64,000 nt of DNA from Bacteroidales bacterium UBA4788 (GCA_002402965.1 DHGW01000049.1:28316-92315), one strand, 5' to 3'. Shown: positions 47,199 to 56,163, counted from the first letter of the stretch. Notes: generated by a model from the sequence alone, not told the origin. Program-made: numbers and translations.

Positions 47199-48542
47199 TT
47201 ATCTTCCTTTGAGCCTGTAGCCGTACAATGCGTAGTAGAGGAGGATAAGGTAGCTGGGTAGGCAAACCCAATATGCTGCCTGGGTATTGAAGATATCAGC
47301 CATTTTCCCGTAAACGAGAGGGATGATTGCTCCTCCCACCACTGCCATGATTAACAGTGCCGAAGCGGTTTTGGTAAACCGGCCGACGCCGTTCAGCGCC
47401 AGGGGCCACATTGAGGGCCAGATGAGGGCGTTCGCCAGTCCGAGCAGAGCAACAAAGAGTACCGTGACAGGAATCGTCAGCGTCACGGACTGGAAGGTGA
47501 CCAGGTCCCTGAAAGGCATGGTTATCTGCTGGCCGGCGGGGGAGAATACGGCTCCCAGGGTAAAGATGATACCAAGTATTGCTGAGATGCGCAGTGCATT
47601 GACCTGCGACAGAACCCTCGGAATGAAGATAATACCGCAGATGTAGCCGATTATCATTCCAAGCATGGTCAGGGAGGTGAAGTACTTGGCAGATGACATG
47701 TCGATGCTCAGCGACTGTCCGTAGCGTATTATTGTGTCCCCGGCTATGACCTCGACGCCAACGTAGAAGAATAGAGCAATTGCGCCAACGATCATATGAG
47801 GGAAATGCCAGATGCTGGTCTTGTTTACATTTGAATCGCCTACTGAAGGTTCCTCTGCGTCTGTGTCCACCTCCGGGAGGTGCGCAAAGCGAAGCAGCAA
47901 TCCCAGCGCCACAAGGATGACGGCCATTATGATATAGGGATTGATGACCCGGGTCGCCAGCTGATCAAGGATCCCGGAGCGCATCACTGCGTCGCTGGCT
48001 TCGGCGAGTTGCCGGTCAAGCAGGTGTGAGTCCTTCATGATATGAGCACCGAGGATGATCGGTGCAATGGCACCCGCGAATTTATTGGCGATGCCCATCA
48101 TGCTTATTCGCTTTGCGGCACTCTCACGAGGGCCGATGATTGTCACGTAGGGATTTGAGGCTGTCTGCAGAAGTGCCATGCCGGTGCCCTGGACAAAGAG
48201 TCCGAGAAGGAATATGGGATAGCTCCTTGCCAATGCGGCAGGGATAAAGACGAGTGCTCCCACGGCCATGACCCAGAGGCCGATTGACATCCCGTTCTTG
48301 AACCCCGTCTTCTTAAGAACTGCAGAAGAGGGAAGCGACATCACGAAATAAGAGATGTAAAATGCCGTAGTAACAAAATATGCCTGAAAATCGGTCAGCT
48401 CACATGCCGTGCGCAGGAACGGAATGAGAATACCGTTGAGCCATGTGATAAAACCGAAGATGAAAAAGAAAATGGCAATGACCGTCATGCCAACGATGTA
48501 ATTTTTGCGGCTTATTGGGGCCGCTGCTGCACCTGTCGTCAT
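47199..48542 (-). CDS. Sugar MFS transporter (FucP/NagP-like)
   Basis: A 447-residue membrane protein of the fucose/glucose-galactose/N-acetylglucosamine permease branch of MFS. It shows FFIFGFITWLNGILIPFLRTACELTDFQAYFVTTAFYISYFVMSLPSS at the N-terminus and QTASNPYVTIIGPRESAAKRISMMGIANKFAGAIAPIILGA, both family hallmarks. About 12 helices. As first gene of the operon with the NahK-like kinase it most likely brings in an amino sugar or hexose by proton symport. Confidence 0.88.
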   Translation of the reverse strand: MTTGAAAAPISRKNYIVGMTVIAIFFFIFGFITWLNGILIPFLRTACELTDFQAYFVTTAFYISYFVMSLPSSAVLKKTGFKNGMSIGLWVMAVGALVFIPAALARSYPIFLLGLFVQGTGMALLQTASNPYVTIIGPRESAAKRISMMGIANKFAGAIAPIILGAHIMKDSHLLDRQLAEASDAVMRSGILDQLATRVINPYIIMAVILVALGLLLRFAHLPEVDTDAEEPSVGDSNVNKTSIWHFPHMIVGAIALFFYVGVEVIAGDTIIRYGQSLSIDMSSAKYFTSLTMLGMIIGYICGIIFIPRVLSQVNALRISAILGIIFTLGAVFSPAGQQITMPFRDLVTFQSVTLTIPVTVLFVALLGLANALIWPSMWPLALNGVGRFTKTASALLIMAVVGGAIIPLVYGKMADIFNTQAAYWVCLPSYLILLYYALYGYRLKGR

Positions 48543-48778
48543 CTTGTTTCTGGTATGAAATGGTTGTGGTTAGTTTTGCCGTAGTTCTGTCAAATACGAC
48601 TGTTTGGCATCAAAACTACTCTTTTTGAAAATAAACTGCAATAACACTTCGCATTAAAATAGTCTTACCCTTACTGACGGCATCCGTGGCCGATCGCTTG
48701 AATGAGGCGAAACAAAAATGTTGAAGATTAACTCAACTGACGGCCTCCTTCTTTCTTTACAATCTGACTCCGAAATGT

Positions 48779-48786
48779 TAATTTTG
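48779..48786 (+). promoter_or_regulatory. Bacteroidota -7 element (TAATTTTG) for NagD-like gene
   Basis: TAATTTTG fits TAnnTTTG, 17 bases before the ATG at 48804. The 261-base divergent gap with the sugar transporter holds no gene I can support. Confidence 0.45.
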
Positions 48787-48803
48787 CACCAGAATTCAAA
48801 ATA

Positions 48804-49595
48804 ATGAAAAACAGAGAGATTATTGAAAGGATAAAGAGCAAGAAGGCCTTTATCAGCGACATGGACGGAGTAATCTACCATGGAAACAAACTTCTTCCCG
48901 GTGTTCCGGAATTCGTGGAATGGCTCAAGAAGGAGGGTAAGAAGTTTCTTTTCCTGACAAACTCAAGCGAAAGGACCCCAAAGGAGCTTCAGGAAAAGAT
49001 GTTCAGACTGGGAATTGACCTTGAGGAGAATGTTTTCTACACCAGCGCACTTGCCACCGCCCACTTCCTTGCAGCCCAGAGACCTGGCGGTACTGCTTAT
49101 ATTATAGGAGAAGCGGGCCTGATCAATGCAATGTACAACGCAGGCTACACAATGAACAACTATAATCCTGACTACGTGGTCGTGGGCGACACTCGCAGCT
49201 ACAGCTTCGAAAAGATCGAGCAGGCGGTCAACCTGGTGCTGAAAGGTGCAAAACTGATCGGAACCAACCCTGATCTCACCGGTCCGGTTGAGAACGGAAT
49301 CATTCCAGCCACAAAGGCGCTCATCTCGCCCATTGAGCTGGCTACAGGCCGGCAGGCCTATTTCGTGGGCAAACCCAACCCTTTGATGATGCGCATAGCC
49401 CTCAAGAGGATCGGCTGTTCCAATGATGAGACTATCATAATCGGTGACAGGATGGATACGGATATAATTGCAGGGATTGAGTCGGAGATTGATACCCTGC
49501 TTGTACTGACAGGCATCTCGACGCTCAAATCAGCAGAAAAATTTGCCTACAGACCTTCATTTATCCTTGAAGGGGTGTCCGAACTGGTTCTGTAG
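48804..49595 (+). CDS. HAD-IIA family phosphatase (NagD-like)
   Basis: A 263-residue HAD phosphatase of class IIA. Motif I is FISDMDGVIYHGN, motif II LTNSSERTPKELQ, and motifs III/IV are in VGKPNPLMMRIALKRIGCSNDETIIIGDRMDTDI. NagD and relatives dephosphorylate nucleotides or sugar phosphates. The neighbouring amino-sugar transporter and kinase make a link to amino-sugar use attractive, but HAD-IIA substrates vary widely. Confidence 0.87.
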   Translation: MKNREIIERIKSKKAFISDMDGVIYHGNKLLPGVPEFVEWLKKEGKKFLFLTNSSERTPKELQEKMFRLGIDLEENVFYTSALATAHFLAAQRPGGTAYIIGEAGLINAMYNAGYTMNNYNPDYVVVGDTRSYSFEKIEQAVNLVLKGAKLIGTNPDLTGPVENGIIPATKALISPIELATGRQAYFVGKPNPLMMRIALKRIGCSNDETIIIGDRMDTDIIAGIESEIDTLLVLTGISTLKSAEKFAYRPSFILEGVSELVL

Positions 49596-49689
49596 CCAGT
49601 ACCCTTTCAGAATTTCCGGCATCTGACGAAAGAGATCATCATATATAGCCTGACCCGGGAATGGCTGCCCGGAAGATACCATACCTGCA

Positions 49690-51399
49690 ATGAGAACCAT
49701 TACTCTTACAATTGTCATGCTTACGCTCCTTACCCTTGCAGCTCAGGGCCAGAAGCCCGTCAGGGTGACGTACAAAAGTATCGTCAACGGCAGGGAGATT
49801 CCGGGAGGCCCTCTCACTGTGATCGAGAGCGACGGTGTGGCGGTCCGGATAACCGTTCCGCAGCAGCAGCAGCAGCAGGAACGGCCGCAGATGCCATCCC
49901 CGCAGCAGTCCTCCTACATCGACATTGCAGGGAAAAACTATATACAGGTGGCCGACATGTCTGACGGCAGCCGGATAAGTACTTCCACTCCATTCAGTGA
50001 ACTGCCTGCTGCCGAATTGAGTGAAGATACTGAAGTCATAACAGGTTACAGATGCGTCAGATCAAGGGTGATATACTTTTCCAATACGATAGATATCTGG
50101 TACACTGACCAGGCAGGGGTGGCCGGTACGCCGGTGCCGGCTATGGGAGTGCCTGATGGGCTCGTACTGCGTATCGTGCGTAACGGTAACAACATCACCG
50201 AGGCTGAAAGGGTGGATATTCTCAAGGGTAAGGAGTCGCATATCAGCCTGCCTGAAGGCACAGGAAGGAGCGTTGACCGCATGACCTTCGAACACCTTAT
50301 CCGGGAGGCGTTTGTAACTACGGTGACCGTCTTTGACGATGCTGTAATAAACTGGGAAGGAGAGGCAGTAAACCCCGTTTTCGGAATGACTGATACGCTC
50401 TATCGCTTTGCGGGAGGGACTGTGATACTTAAGAAGGTGGCACTGCCGCAGGTGCATGACAGGTACAGCCTCTTCGCTGAGGTGACTGAGTACTCGGCCG
50501 GCGATGCCTATGACAGGACGGGAACAGTCTTCGTGATACCACAGGGCGACCCGCTCACATTTCTTGACGGGCTGACGAAAGGACACACTGCGCTGCCCCT
50601 GCATACCGACCGTCACGGGAAGAAGTACAGGGGTGTTGCGGCCACAAATGAATACGGGCCGCCGGTGGAGCTGGTCCGCTTCTTCACACCTTTCGGAGTA
50701 AGGAATTTCAATGACAGGCGGACGATGCCGGGACTGACATGGCAAGACTCAGCCTTTTACAAGCAGGATATTACCCATTACCTCCCCTTACTCCGGGGTG
50801 AGGTCTGGATAGGAGCCTTCATAGGCAACTATGACAGGGGAGGGCACAGGCTTTCTCTGAGGCTGAAATACTATCCTGAAACGAGGGATATGGAGCCCGG
50901 CGAGTCAGGTAAGCAGTGGATCTATTCAGTATTCAACACCCTGCCAATAATGGAGATGGCAGGTCAGCAGTACGGAACGATGTTCGACGGAGATACCCTG
51001 TCCGTAAGTGTGGATATACCCGAGGGAGTAGAATCACTTAAGATGATATTCATCTCCACGGGCCATGGCGGCTGGAGCGGAGGTGATGAGTTCAACCAGA
51101 AACTGAATGAACTGCTTGTTGACGGAAGAAGGGTATGGTCCTATGTTCCCTGGAGAAGCGACTGCGGAACATACCGCAATTTCAATCCTGCATCCGGAAA
51201 CTTCTGGAACGGACTCTCATCATCAGACTATTCAAGATCGGGATGGTGTCCGGGATCGTTGTCCGAGCCGCTCATAATACCGCTTGAAGGACTGGCTCCC
51301 GGAAGGCATACAATCAGCGTCACTGTTCCCCTGGGTAAGCCTGAGGGAGGTAGCTTCTCGCACTGGAACATAAGCGGGGTGCTCACCGGCACTTACTGA
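49690..51399 (+). CDS. PNGase F-like secreted amidase with GLPGLI-like N-terminal domain
   Basis: A 569-residue secreted protein (signal peptide about 1-20). The C-terminal ~280 residues match peptide-N-glycosidase F: WQDSAFYKQDITHYLPLLRGEVWIGAFIGNYDRGGH, FISTGHGGWSGGDEF, WRSDCGTYRNFNPASGNFW and SRSGWCPG. PNGase F cleaves N-glycans from asparagine. The first ~170 residues resemble the GLPGLI family (VTGYRCVRSRVIYF-like segment, then AMGVPDGLVLRIV). A run of six glutamines with nearby prolines lies at about 58-75. Activity is inferred; catalytic acids were not mapped. Confidence 0.83.
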   Translation: MRTITLTIVMLTLLTLAAQGQKPVRVTYKSIVNGREIPGGPLTVIESDGVAVRITVPQQQQQQERPQMPSPQQSSYIDIAGKNYIQVADMSDGSRISTSTPFSELPAAELSEDTEVITGYRCVRSRVIYFSNTIDIWYTDQAGVAGTPVPAMGVPDGLVLRIVRNGNNITEAERVDILKGKESHISLPEGTGRSVDRMTFEHLIREAFVTTVTVFDDAVINWEGEAVNPVFGMTDTLYRFAGGTVILKKVALPQVHDRYSLFAEVTEYSAGDAYDRTGTVFVIPQGDPLTFLDGLTKGHTALPLHTDRHGKKYRGVAATNEYGPPVELVRFFTPFGVRNFNDRRTMPGLTWQDSAFYKQDITHYLPLLRGEVWIGAFIGNYDRGGHRLSLRLKYYPETRDMEPGESGKQWIYSVFNTLPIMEMAGQQYGTMFDGDTLSVSVDIPEGVESLKMIFISTGHGGWSGGDEFNQKLNELLVDGRRVWSYVPWRSDCGTYRNFNPASGNFWNGLSSSDYSRSGWCPGSLSEPLIIPLEGLAPGRHTISVTVPLGKPEGGSFSHWNISGVLTGTY

Positions 51400-52275
51400 T
51401 CAGTAGGTGCGGGTCATCGTCTGAGGTACGGTTACGATGAAGTCAGCCAAACCCTTGTTTTCTTCAGCCAGGCTGCTGATGTCATCCTGTAAAATGGTGG
51501 TGATTGTGGCAACCTTTACGCCCGGTCTGTAGAGCTTCAGGTAGTGAATAATTCCCAGGTAGTTATCCGAATGGTATGCGCCGTTGTAATGAATGAATTT
51601 CTTTCCTTCCCCGAGGTTTGTTGTAATGAAGTGAGCCATAGTCGCATCCTTGATTGCCTGTGCTTTGGGAAAATTCAGGTTTGGCTTGCCTCCCATTCCA
51701 GGCATACCGGGCATTGACAGCATATCCTTGTAGCACTTCAGCTCAGGGTCATAGGAGACTGGCAGCGGCGCAATGTAACTTTTTGCCTCAGGTGCCAGGC
51801 TGTCGAGCACCTCGAATCCCCCTCGCGATACCATGGAAGCATACCTTCTGGGTATGTTTGTGGCGATGAAGGGCAGTCCGTTCTTTTTGGCAAACTCCAC
51901 CAGCGGTTTGTAGTCAGTCTTATAGTTCTTCCAGAGCTTGGCTTCCGCCTCGAACTTATCAGCCTGGTATTTTGACCCAAGGTATTCATCGAGAAGCAGC
52001 TGATTGTCGGCTTCGAACATCTCTGCACCGGTAATAAGGTTGTTTCCGGCAACCTTATGGAGATCGGCAGTGACCTCATATTCCATCCAGTGAGATATGG
52101 GGTTGTCATGCAGTTCGCCGAAAAAGACCACGTCGGCGGTACTGAGGGTCTCTATCATTTTCTGGTACTTGATGTTCCTGCCTTCAGCATCATAAATGAG
52201 ATAAGCTGGTTTGTCGGATCTGAAGGCGAGTGTCAGCAGCGCTGTCAGTGATAAAAGGATGGTCGTTCTGTTCAT
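51400..52275 (-). CDS. ChaN family lipoprotein-like protein
   Basis: A 291-residue exported protein with a signal peptide (MNRTTILLSLTALLTLAFRSD) and a ChaN/Tiki-type domain: DVVFFGELHDNPISHWMEYEV, AEMFEADNQLLLDEYLG, FIATNIPRRYASMVSRGG and FIHYNGAYHSDNYLGIIHYL. ChaN proteins bind heme in some bacteria, and the fold is shared with metal-dependent proteases. Its stop codon is directly next to that of the convergent PNGase F-like gene, with no gap. Confidence 0.83.
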   Translation of the reverse strand: MNRTTILLSLTALLTLAFRSDKPAYLIYDAEGRNIKYQKMIETLSTADVVFFGELHDNPISHWMEYEVTADLHKVAGNNLITGAEMFEADNQLLLDEYLGSKYQADKFEAEAKLWKNYKTDYKPLVEFAKKNGLPFIATNIPRRYASMVSRGGFEVLDSLAPEAKSYIAPLPVSYDPELKCYKDMLSMPGMPGMGGKPNLNFPKAQAIKDATMAHFITTNLGEGKKFIHYNGAYHSDNYLGIIHYLKLYRPGVKVATITTILQDDISSLAEENKGLADFIVTVPQTMTRTY

Positions 52276-52374
52276 GAGAATCTCAATAATTAAGATTTAT
52301 TAGTAATTCTGAGCAAAATAAGCGATTATTCCCACTCGGTTATGAGATATCTTTGGTGATATAACAAAAGCTCA

Positions 52375-53856
52375 ATGAAAAGGTTAATCATTCTGTCCAT
52401 TATTGCTGTTTCGGTTACAGCGTGTTACAGTGGCACCGTGCGGCGCGCTGATACCGCGGCTGTTCCTGACACAGCCGGCCTGCTGATGACTCCGGAGGTG
52501 CAAAAGGTTTTTGCCCTGAGGAGGGAAGCGCTAACAGATACAATCGGTAATGGAATAGTGTTTCTCAGGTCTGATTACGGATTTGACGGGGGCCGTCATG
52601 AATACAGGACAGCCGGTAACTTTTGGTACCTGACAGGTTATGCACAACCCGGGACAATCATGTCACTCTCGGGTGCGGATCAGTCAGGCTATATTCTCTA
52701 CACCAGGCAGAGAAGCATCCGCGACATCATCTACTCCGGCAGTCAGCCCGATCCGCGTGGGATCATTGAGACATTGGCTACTGATACGGTTATGGATTAT
52801 GCTGAGGCTGAGAATGTTATCATTGCATCCGTGCAGGCTGGCCGGACCCTGTATGTCGATTTCCGGGACAACCTTTTCAGGAACCGTGTCTCAGAGATTC
52901 TTAAGCAGAAAAATGCTGACGGCAGATTGCTGAAGGATATTGGTCCGTCACTTGCTGAGATGCGGGTGCATAAGGATTGGCACGAGTTGAAGATGCTTCA
53001 GAAGGCGGTTGATATTACAGGCATGGGCATAACTGAGGTTCTTCGCGAATGCAGGCCCGGCATGTATGAATTTGAAATCGAGGCGCTCCTGGAATATGTC
53101 TGGCACCGCAATGGCTCCCCGATGCCGGGATTCGAATCCATCGTTGGCTCGGGTGAGAATGCCGTCACGCTCCATTACTCAGCCAACAACAGGATGATGG
53201 AGGAGGGAGACCTGCTTCTGATGGATCTGGGCGCTGAATACGGATACTACACTGCCGACATCACCAGGACGATACCTGTAAGCGGGAGGTTCACCAGGGA
53301 GCAGAGGGATATATATGATCTCGTCCTTATGGCTCAGAAGGCGGCAATAGGGGAGATGAAACCCGGCAACGGCATGACTGCCGCACACAGGAAGGCAACG
53401 GAGGTGATCATTTCCGGCCTTCATGAGCTGGGGCTTGTCACTGATCCTGCCAGCCAGTGGCAGAGGAAGTTCTATACTGTATACCATATCTGCCATTACC
53501 TCGGACTTGATGTTCATGATGCGGGAAGCAGCGGCATACCGGCTGAAATGATTCGCACTTATCTTACGGCTGACACCGTGGTGGGCCGGCCACTGGAGGA
53601 GGGCATGGTGCTGACTGTGGAGCCTGGTATATATCTCAGGGCCAACGGACTTGACCAGATTGAGATGCTCTATGGCCGTGAGGCAGAAGAAGGTGAAATT
53701 GATGAGTTTATCCGGAGGGTAGGGCCGGTCTATGAGAAGTATAAAAATATTGGCGTCAGGATTGAGGACGATGTGCTGATCACCGGAACCGGTAACAGGG
53801 TTCTGTCAGACGCTGTACCGAAGGAACCGGATGAGATCGAAAGGCTGATGAAGTAA
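52375..53856 (+). CDS. M24 aminopeptidase P-like lipoprotein
   Basis: A 493-residue metallopeptidase. The leader MKRLIILSIIAVSVTAC has a lipobox Cys. An aminopeptidase P N-terminal domain follows (RSDYGFDGGRHEYRTAGNFWYLTGYAQPG), then the M24 pita-bread catalytic domain with the metal ligands in LLLMDLGAEYGYYTADITRTIP, VYHICHYLGLDVHDAG, TVEPGIYL and GVRIEDDVLIT. It removes residues preceding proline, probably outside the cytoplasm. Confidence 0.9.
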   Translation: MKRLIILSIIAVSVTACYSGTVRRADTAAVPDTAGLLMTPEVQKVFALRREALTDTIGNGIVFLRSDYGFDGGRHEYRTAGNFWYLTGYAQPGTIMSLSGADQSGYILYTRQRSIRDIIYSGSQPDPRGIIETLATDTVMDYAEAENVIIASVQAGRTLYVDFRDNLFRNRVSEILKQKNADGRLLKDIGPSLAEMRVHKDWHELKMLQKAVDITGMGITEVLRECRPGMYEFEIEALLEYVWHRNGSPMPGFESIVGSGENAVTLHYSANNRMMEEGDLLLMDLGAEYGYYTADITRTIPVSGRFTREQRDIYDLVLMAQKAAIGEMKPGNGMTAAHRKATEVIISGLHELGLVTDPASQWQRKFYTVYHICHYLGLDVHDAGSSGIPAEMIRTYLTADTVVGRPLEEGMVLTVEPGIYLRANGLDQIEMLYGREAEEGEIDEFIRRVGPVYEKYKNIGVRIEDDVLITGTGNRVLSDAVPKEPDEIERLMK

Positions 53857-53860
53857 ATTA

Positions 53861-54805
53861 TTATTTCTTCGTCCAGGCGGTCAGGATTGTCTTGACCTTG
53901 TAATCCCTTGAGTATATAAATGCAGTTTTACCCTGTGAGTCTTTGACAAACGGGTCGGCTCCCATTTCCAGCAGTATGGTTACTATCTGGCAATGGCCCC
54001 GTGATGCGGCTGCAAAGAGCGCTGTTGCGCCTGTGCCTGTCTTAAGGTCAACCTGCGCTCCATTGGTGAGTAGCATCTGAGCAATATCCTGATGGCCCAT
54101 CAGTGAGGCAAGTATCAGGGCCGTGTTGCCGTTGACAGTCTGAAGATCAGTATTTGCGCCGTGCTCCAGCAGGAGCCTGACAATTTCTGCATGACCCTCC
54201 TGTGCCGCAAGGATAAGTGCAGATGAGCCGTTTTTGTCAACAATATTAATGTCCGTACTCTTCCCGAGCAGGATTTCTGCAATTTCGGCATAGCCGTTTT
54301 GAGATGCCAGGATCAGGGCAGTGGAGCCGTGATTGTCCTGCAGGTTGGTATTAGCCCCATTTTCAGCCAGGATTCTGACGACGTCTGTATGTCCGAACTC
54401 TGAGGCAACTGTCAGCGGTGTGGCACCGTTATCGGGCCGGGCATCAGGTGCTGCTCCTTTTTCAATGAGTGTCCTGACAACCTCGGTGTGCCCGTTCTGG
54501 GCGGCGAGGTAGAGCGCAGTTATACCATTGCCTGAGCGGTGGCTGTAATCGGCACCCCTGTCAAGCAGAGCCCTGCAGACATCCGTTGCACCGGTCTCCG
54601 CAGAACACATGAGCAGGGAGGCCCCGGACTTGTCACAGTAGTTTATGTCCGAAGTTGTTTGCACCAGTTTGAGTGCATCGTTATGTTTGTTTGTTGCGAG
54701 TGCCTCAAAGAGTTGTTTCGGAGAGGACTTTGTCTGCGCCTGATTCACTCCGGGGCAGACCAATAGCATTACGGCAACGGGTGCCGCGGTCAAAAATGTT
54801 CTCAT
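53861..54805 (-). CDS. Secreted ankyrin-repeat protein
   Basis: A 314-residue protein with a signal peptide (MRTFLTAAPVAVMLLVCPGVNQAQ) and about eight ankyrin repeats (for example GITALYLAAQNGHTEVVRTLIEKGA, GSTALILASQNGYAEIAEILLG). A protein-binding role outside the cytoplasm is likely; the partner is unknown. It is convergent with the M24 peptidase gene, four bases apart. Confidence 0.87.
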   Translation of the reverse strand: MRTFLTAAPVAVMLLVCPGVNQAQTKSSPKQLFEALATNKHNDALKLVQTTSDINYCDKSGASLLMCSAETGATDVCRALLDRGADYSHRSGNGITALYLAAQNGHTEVVRTLIEKGAAPDARPDNGATPLTVASEFGHTDVVRILAENGANTNLQDNHGSTALILASQNGYAEIAEILLGKSTDINIVDKNGSSALILAAQEGHAEIVRLLLEHGANTDLQTVNGNTALILASLMGHQDIAQMLLTNGAQVDLKTGTGATALFAAASRGHCQIVTILLEMGADPFVKDSQGKTAFIYSRDYKVKTILTAWTKK

Positions 54806-55098
54806 AAGACCTGTATACTGATTTCAAACCGAATTTAGTCAGACCGGGTGTTAAGGGCAAGTCATTTTTGACCTTGAACCACTGTGCGGTGACAAACAGC
54901 TCCTTTGAGAAGACATTATGTTTTACTGCGGAAGCTTAACCTGTTTTTCAGGACGTATGAAAGTTACTTTTTGAAGTGTCTGACGAGGTAAACGACAACA
55001 GCAGAAATGATTATCGATAATGTTATCATAAATCAAGTTAAGTTTGTGAGCCCCGCAATGGAAATGGGTCCTGAGCAGGAGGGGCGGTAAAGGTTATC
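54806..55098. other. Intergenic stretch, at most a micro-ORF
   Basis: About 290 bases between the ankyrin gene and the small gene at 55099. The only item of note is a minus-strand ORF at 54964-55029 coding for 21 residues, MITLSIIISAVVVYLVRHFKK, a single hydrophobic helix with a basic tail. No terminator or clear promoter was seen. Confidence 0.3.
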
Positions 55099-55275
55099 TC
55101 AACCCTGCTTTTCTTGCGCTTTCTCTTTAGCCAGCCTCCGCGCGATAGCTTCGTTATCTTCCCTTGCCCGGATATCCCTCTGAAGTGAATATTCCTCCCT
55201 GCGTTTGGCCATAGCCTTGATGTTTTCCTCTTTGACTTCAGGAAAGCGATCGTTAAAAGTTATTTCATTTTGCAT
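55099..55275 (-). CDS. Small charged helical protein, function unknown
   Basis: A 58-residue ORF, MQNEITFNDRFPEVKEENIK and onwards, very rich in Lys, Arg and Glu and predicted fully helical or coiled coil. A TATCTTTG -7 element (55280-55287) lies five bases before the ATG, which would make the transcript leaderless or place the start at an internal Met. Codon use looks genuine. I do not recognise a family. Confidence 0.5.
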   Translation of the reverse strand: MQNEITFNDRFPEVKEENIKAMAKRREEYSLQRDIRAREDNEAIARRLAKEKAQEKQG

Positions 55276-55466
55276 GGCGCAAAGATACTCATTAAAAGTG
55301 CCTGATTTACAAAACAGTGATAATTGTTTCTGTGCTTCACCGTATTATGGCGGTAATCCCCTGTTGAATCGAACAAAAATGCATAATCTTCGTATAAATG
55401 TTCACAAACGCCCGATTTTTAAATTTGTCAAAAACAACTGATATCGAAATCCGTAAGGTGTCAATC

Positions 55467-55856
55467 ATGAAAAGGATCTTTTTTCTTTTAATCATCTCGC
55501 TGGTTGGCATTAACACCTTTGCGCAGACATTTAAGAGCAACTCTGCGACAATCAGGAAAGGTGGTTTTGAGATAGACCGGACCGTCAGGTCCATTGCAAT
55601 CAGCGATAAGGAAATTACTATCTCACATTACCTGAACGGTAACACTGAGCCACTGGTACTGGATGTGTACCTGGTCGAAGAAAAGGAAGACAGGTTTGAC
55701 GGTTTGTGCCGGTACTATTACTGTACTGCGAAGAATGACGACAAGTTAAGCCCGTATCAGAAGATCGTTGTGATCAAAAAGCCATTTTCAATCACGCTTG
55801 AGTTGTTTCTTGCGGACAACAACAAGTATGTGCATGATCTGGAGATCAACGGTTAG
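55467..55856 (+). CDS. Small secreted protein, function unknown
   Basis: A 129-residue protein with a signal peptide (MKRIFFLLIISLVGINTFAQ) and a beta-rich remainder (KGGFEIDRTVRSIAISDKEITISHYLNGNTEPLVLDVYLVEEKEDRF). I chose the ATG at 55467 over 55398 because it begins the signal peptide. No family recognised. It is followed by a structured region and a terminator. Confidence 0.72.
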   Translation: MKRIFFLLIISLVGINTFAQTFKSNSATIRKGGFEIDRTVRSIAISDKEITISHYLNGNTEPLVLDVYLVEEKEDRFDGLCRYYYCTAKNDDKLSPYQKIVVIKKPFSITLELFLADNNKYVHDLEING

Positions 55857-55857
55857 G

Positions 55858-55970
55858 TGAGATTACGGAAGGGATTACCGTGATCCGCAGATAGAGGCTC
55901 CGCGCGCCAAGCATAAAGGATTACTTGCTGCGCTAGTGATCCATTAGAGGGGGCTCCGGACAAAAAACAT
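55858..55970 (+). ncRNA. Possible small RNA or structured 3' UTR
   Basis: About 110 bases between the small secreted-protein gene and a strong terminator have no ORF but contain repeated elements: TGATCCGC and TGATCCAT, GAGGCTCCG and GGGGCTCCGG, and GCGC arms around AAGCATAAAGGATTACTTGC. These could fold into a compact structure ending at the terminator at 55963-55996. This may be a 3' UTR, a small RNA or a degenerate repeat. Confidence 0.3.
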
Positions 55971-55996
55971 CCGCCTTCGGCGGCCTTTTTTATTTT
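55963..55996 (+). terminator. Intrinsic terminator
   Basis: CCGCC-TTC-GGCGG stem (55971-55983) followed by CCTTTTTTATTTTTC. It ends the transcript of the small secreted-protein gene. Confidence 0.8.
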
Positions 55997-56037
55997 TCAG
56001 GATCCTCTTTGAAGCAAGCTTCAGAGGCTCCTTCAAA

Positions 56038-56066
56038 ATAAAAAATCCTGCTGACGCAGGATGTTT
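56038..56066 (-). terminator. Intrinsic terminator of tRNA-Arg
   Basis: ATCCTGC-TGAC-GCAGGAT stem with a T-run on the minus strand, right after the tRNA 3' end. Confidence 0.8.
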
Positions 56067-56070
56067 TTTG

Positions 56071-56144
56071 TGATCCCGGCGGGAGTCAAACCCACAACCT
56101 TCTGATCCGTAGTCAGATGCTCTATTCAGTTAAGCTACGGGACC
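56071..56144 (-). tRNA. tRNA-Arg (anticodon ACG)
   Basis: A 74-base cloverleaf on the minus strand. The acceptor arms GGTCCCG and CGGGATC pair with one G-U; the D-arm is TAGCTTAACTGAATAGAGC; the anticodon stem TCTGA/TCAGA encloses CTACGGA, so the anticodon is ACG; the T-arm is TTGTGGGTTTGACTCCCGC-like. CCA is not encoded. Confidence 0.93.
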
Positions 56145-56155
56145 TTTTGCGGGGG

Positions 56156-56163
56156 CAAAGATA
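56156..56163 (-). promoter_or_regulatory. -7 element (TATCTTTG) of tRNA-Arg
   Basis: TATCTTTG on the minus strand, 11 bases before the tRNA 5' end, the expected position for a Bacteroidota -7 box. Confidence 0.6.

Noticed and set aside
49858..49885. CAG run in the PNGase F-like gene as a slippage site
   Set aside because: A triplet repeat changes length in frame only and is short; probably a Gln-rich linker.
56071..56144. tRNA-Arg as an integration site of a mobile element
   Set aside because: No integrase, no second tRNA fragment or direct repeat was seen nearby.
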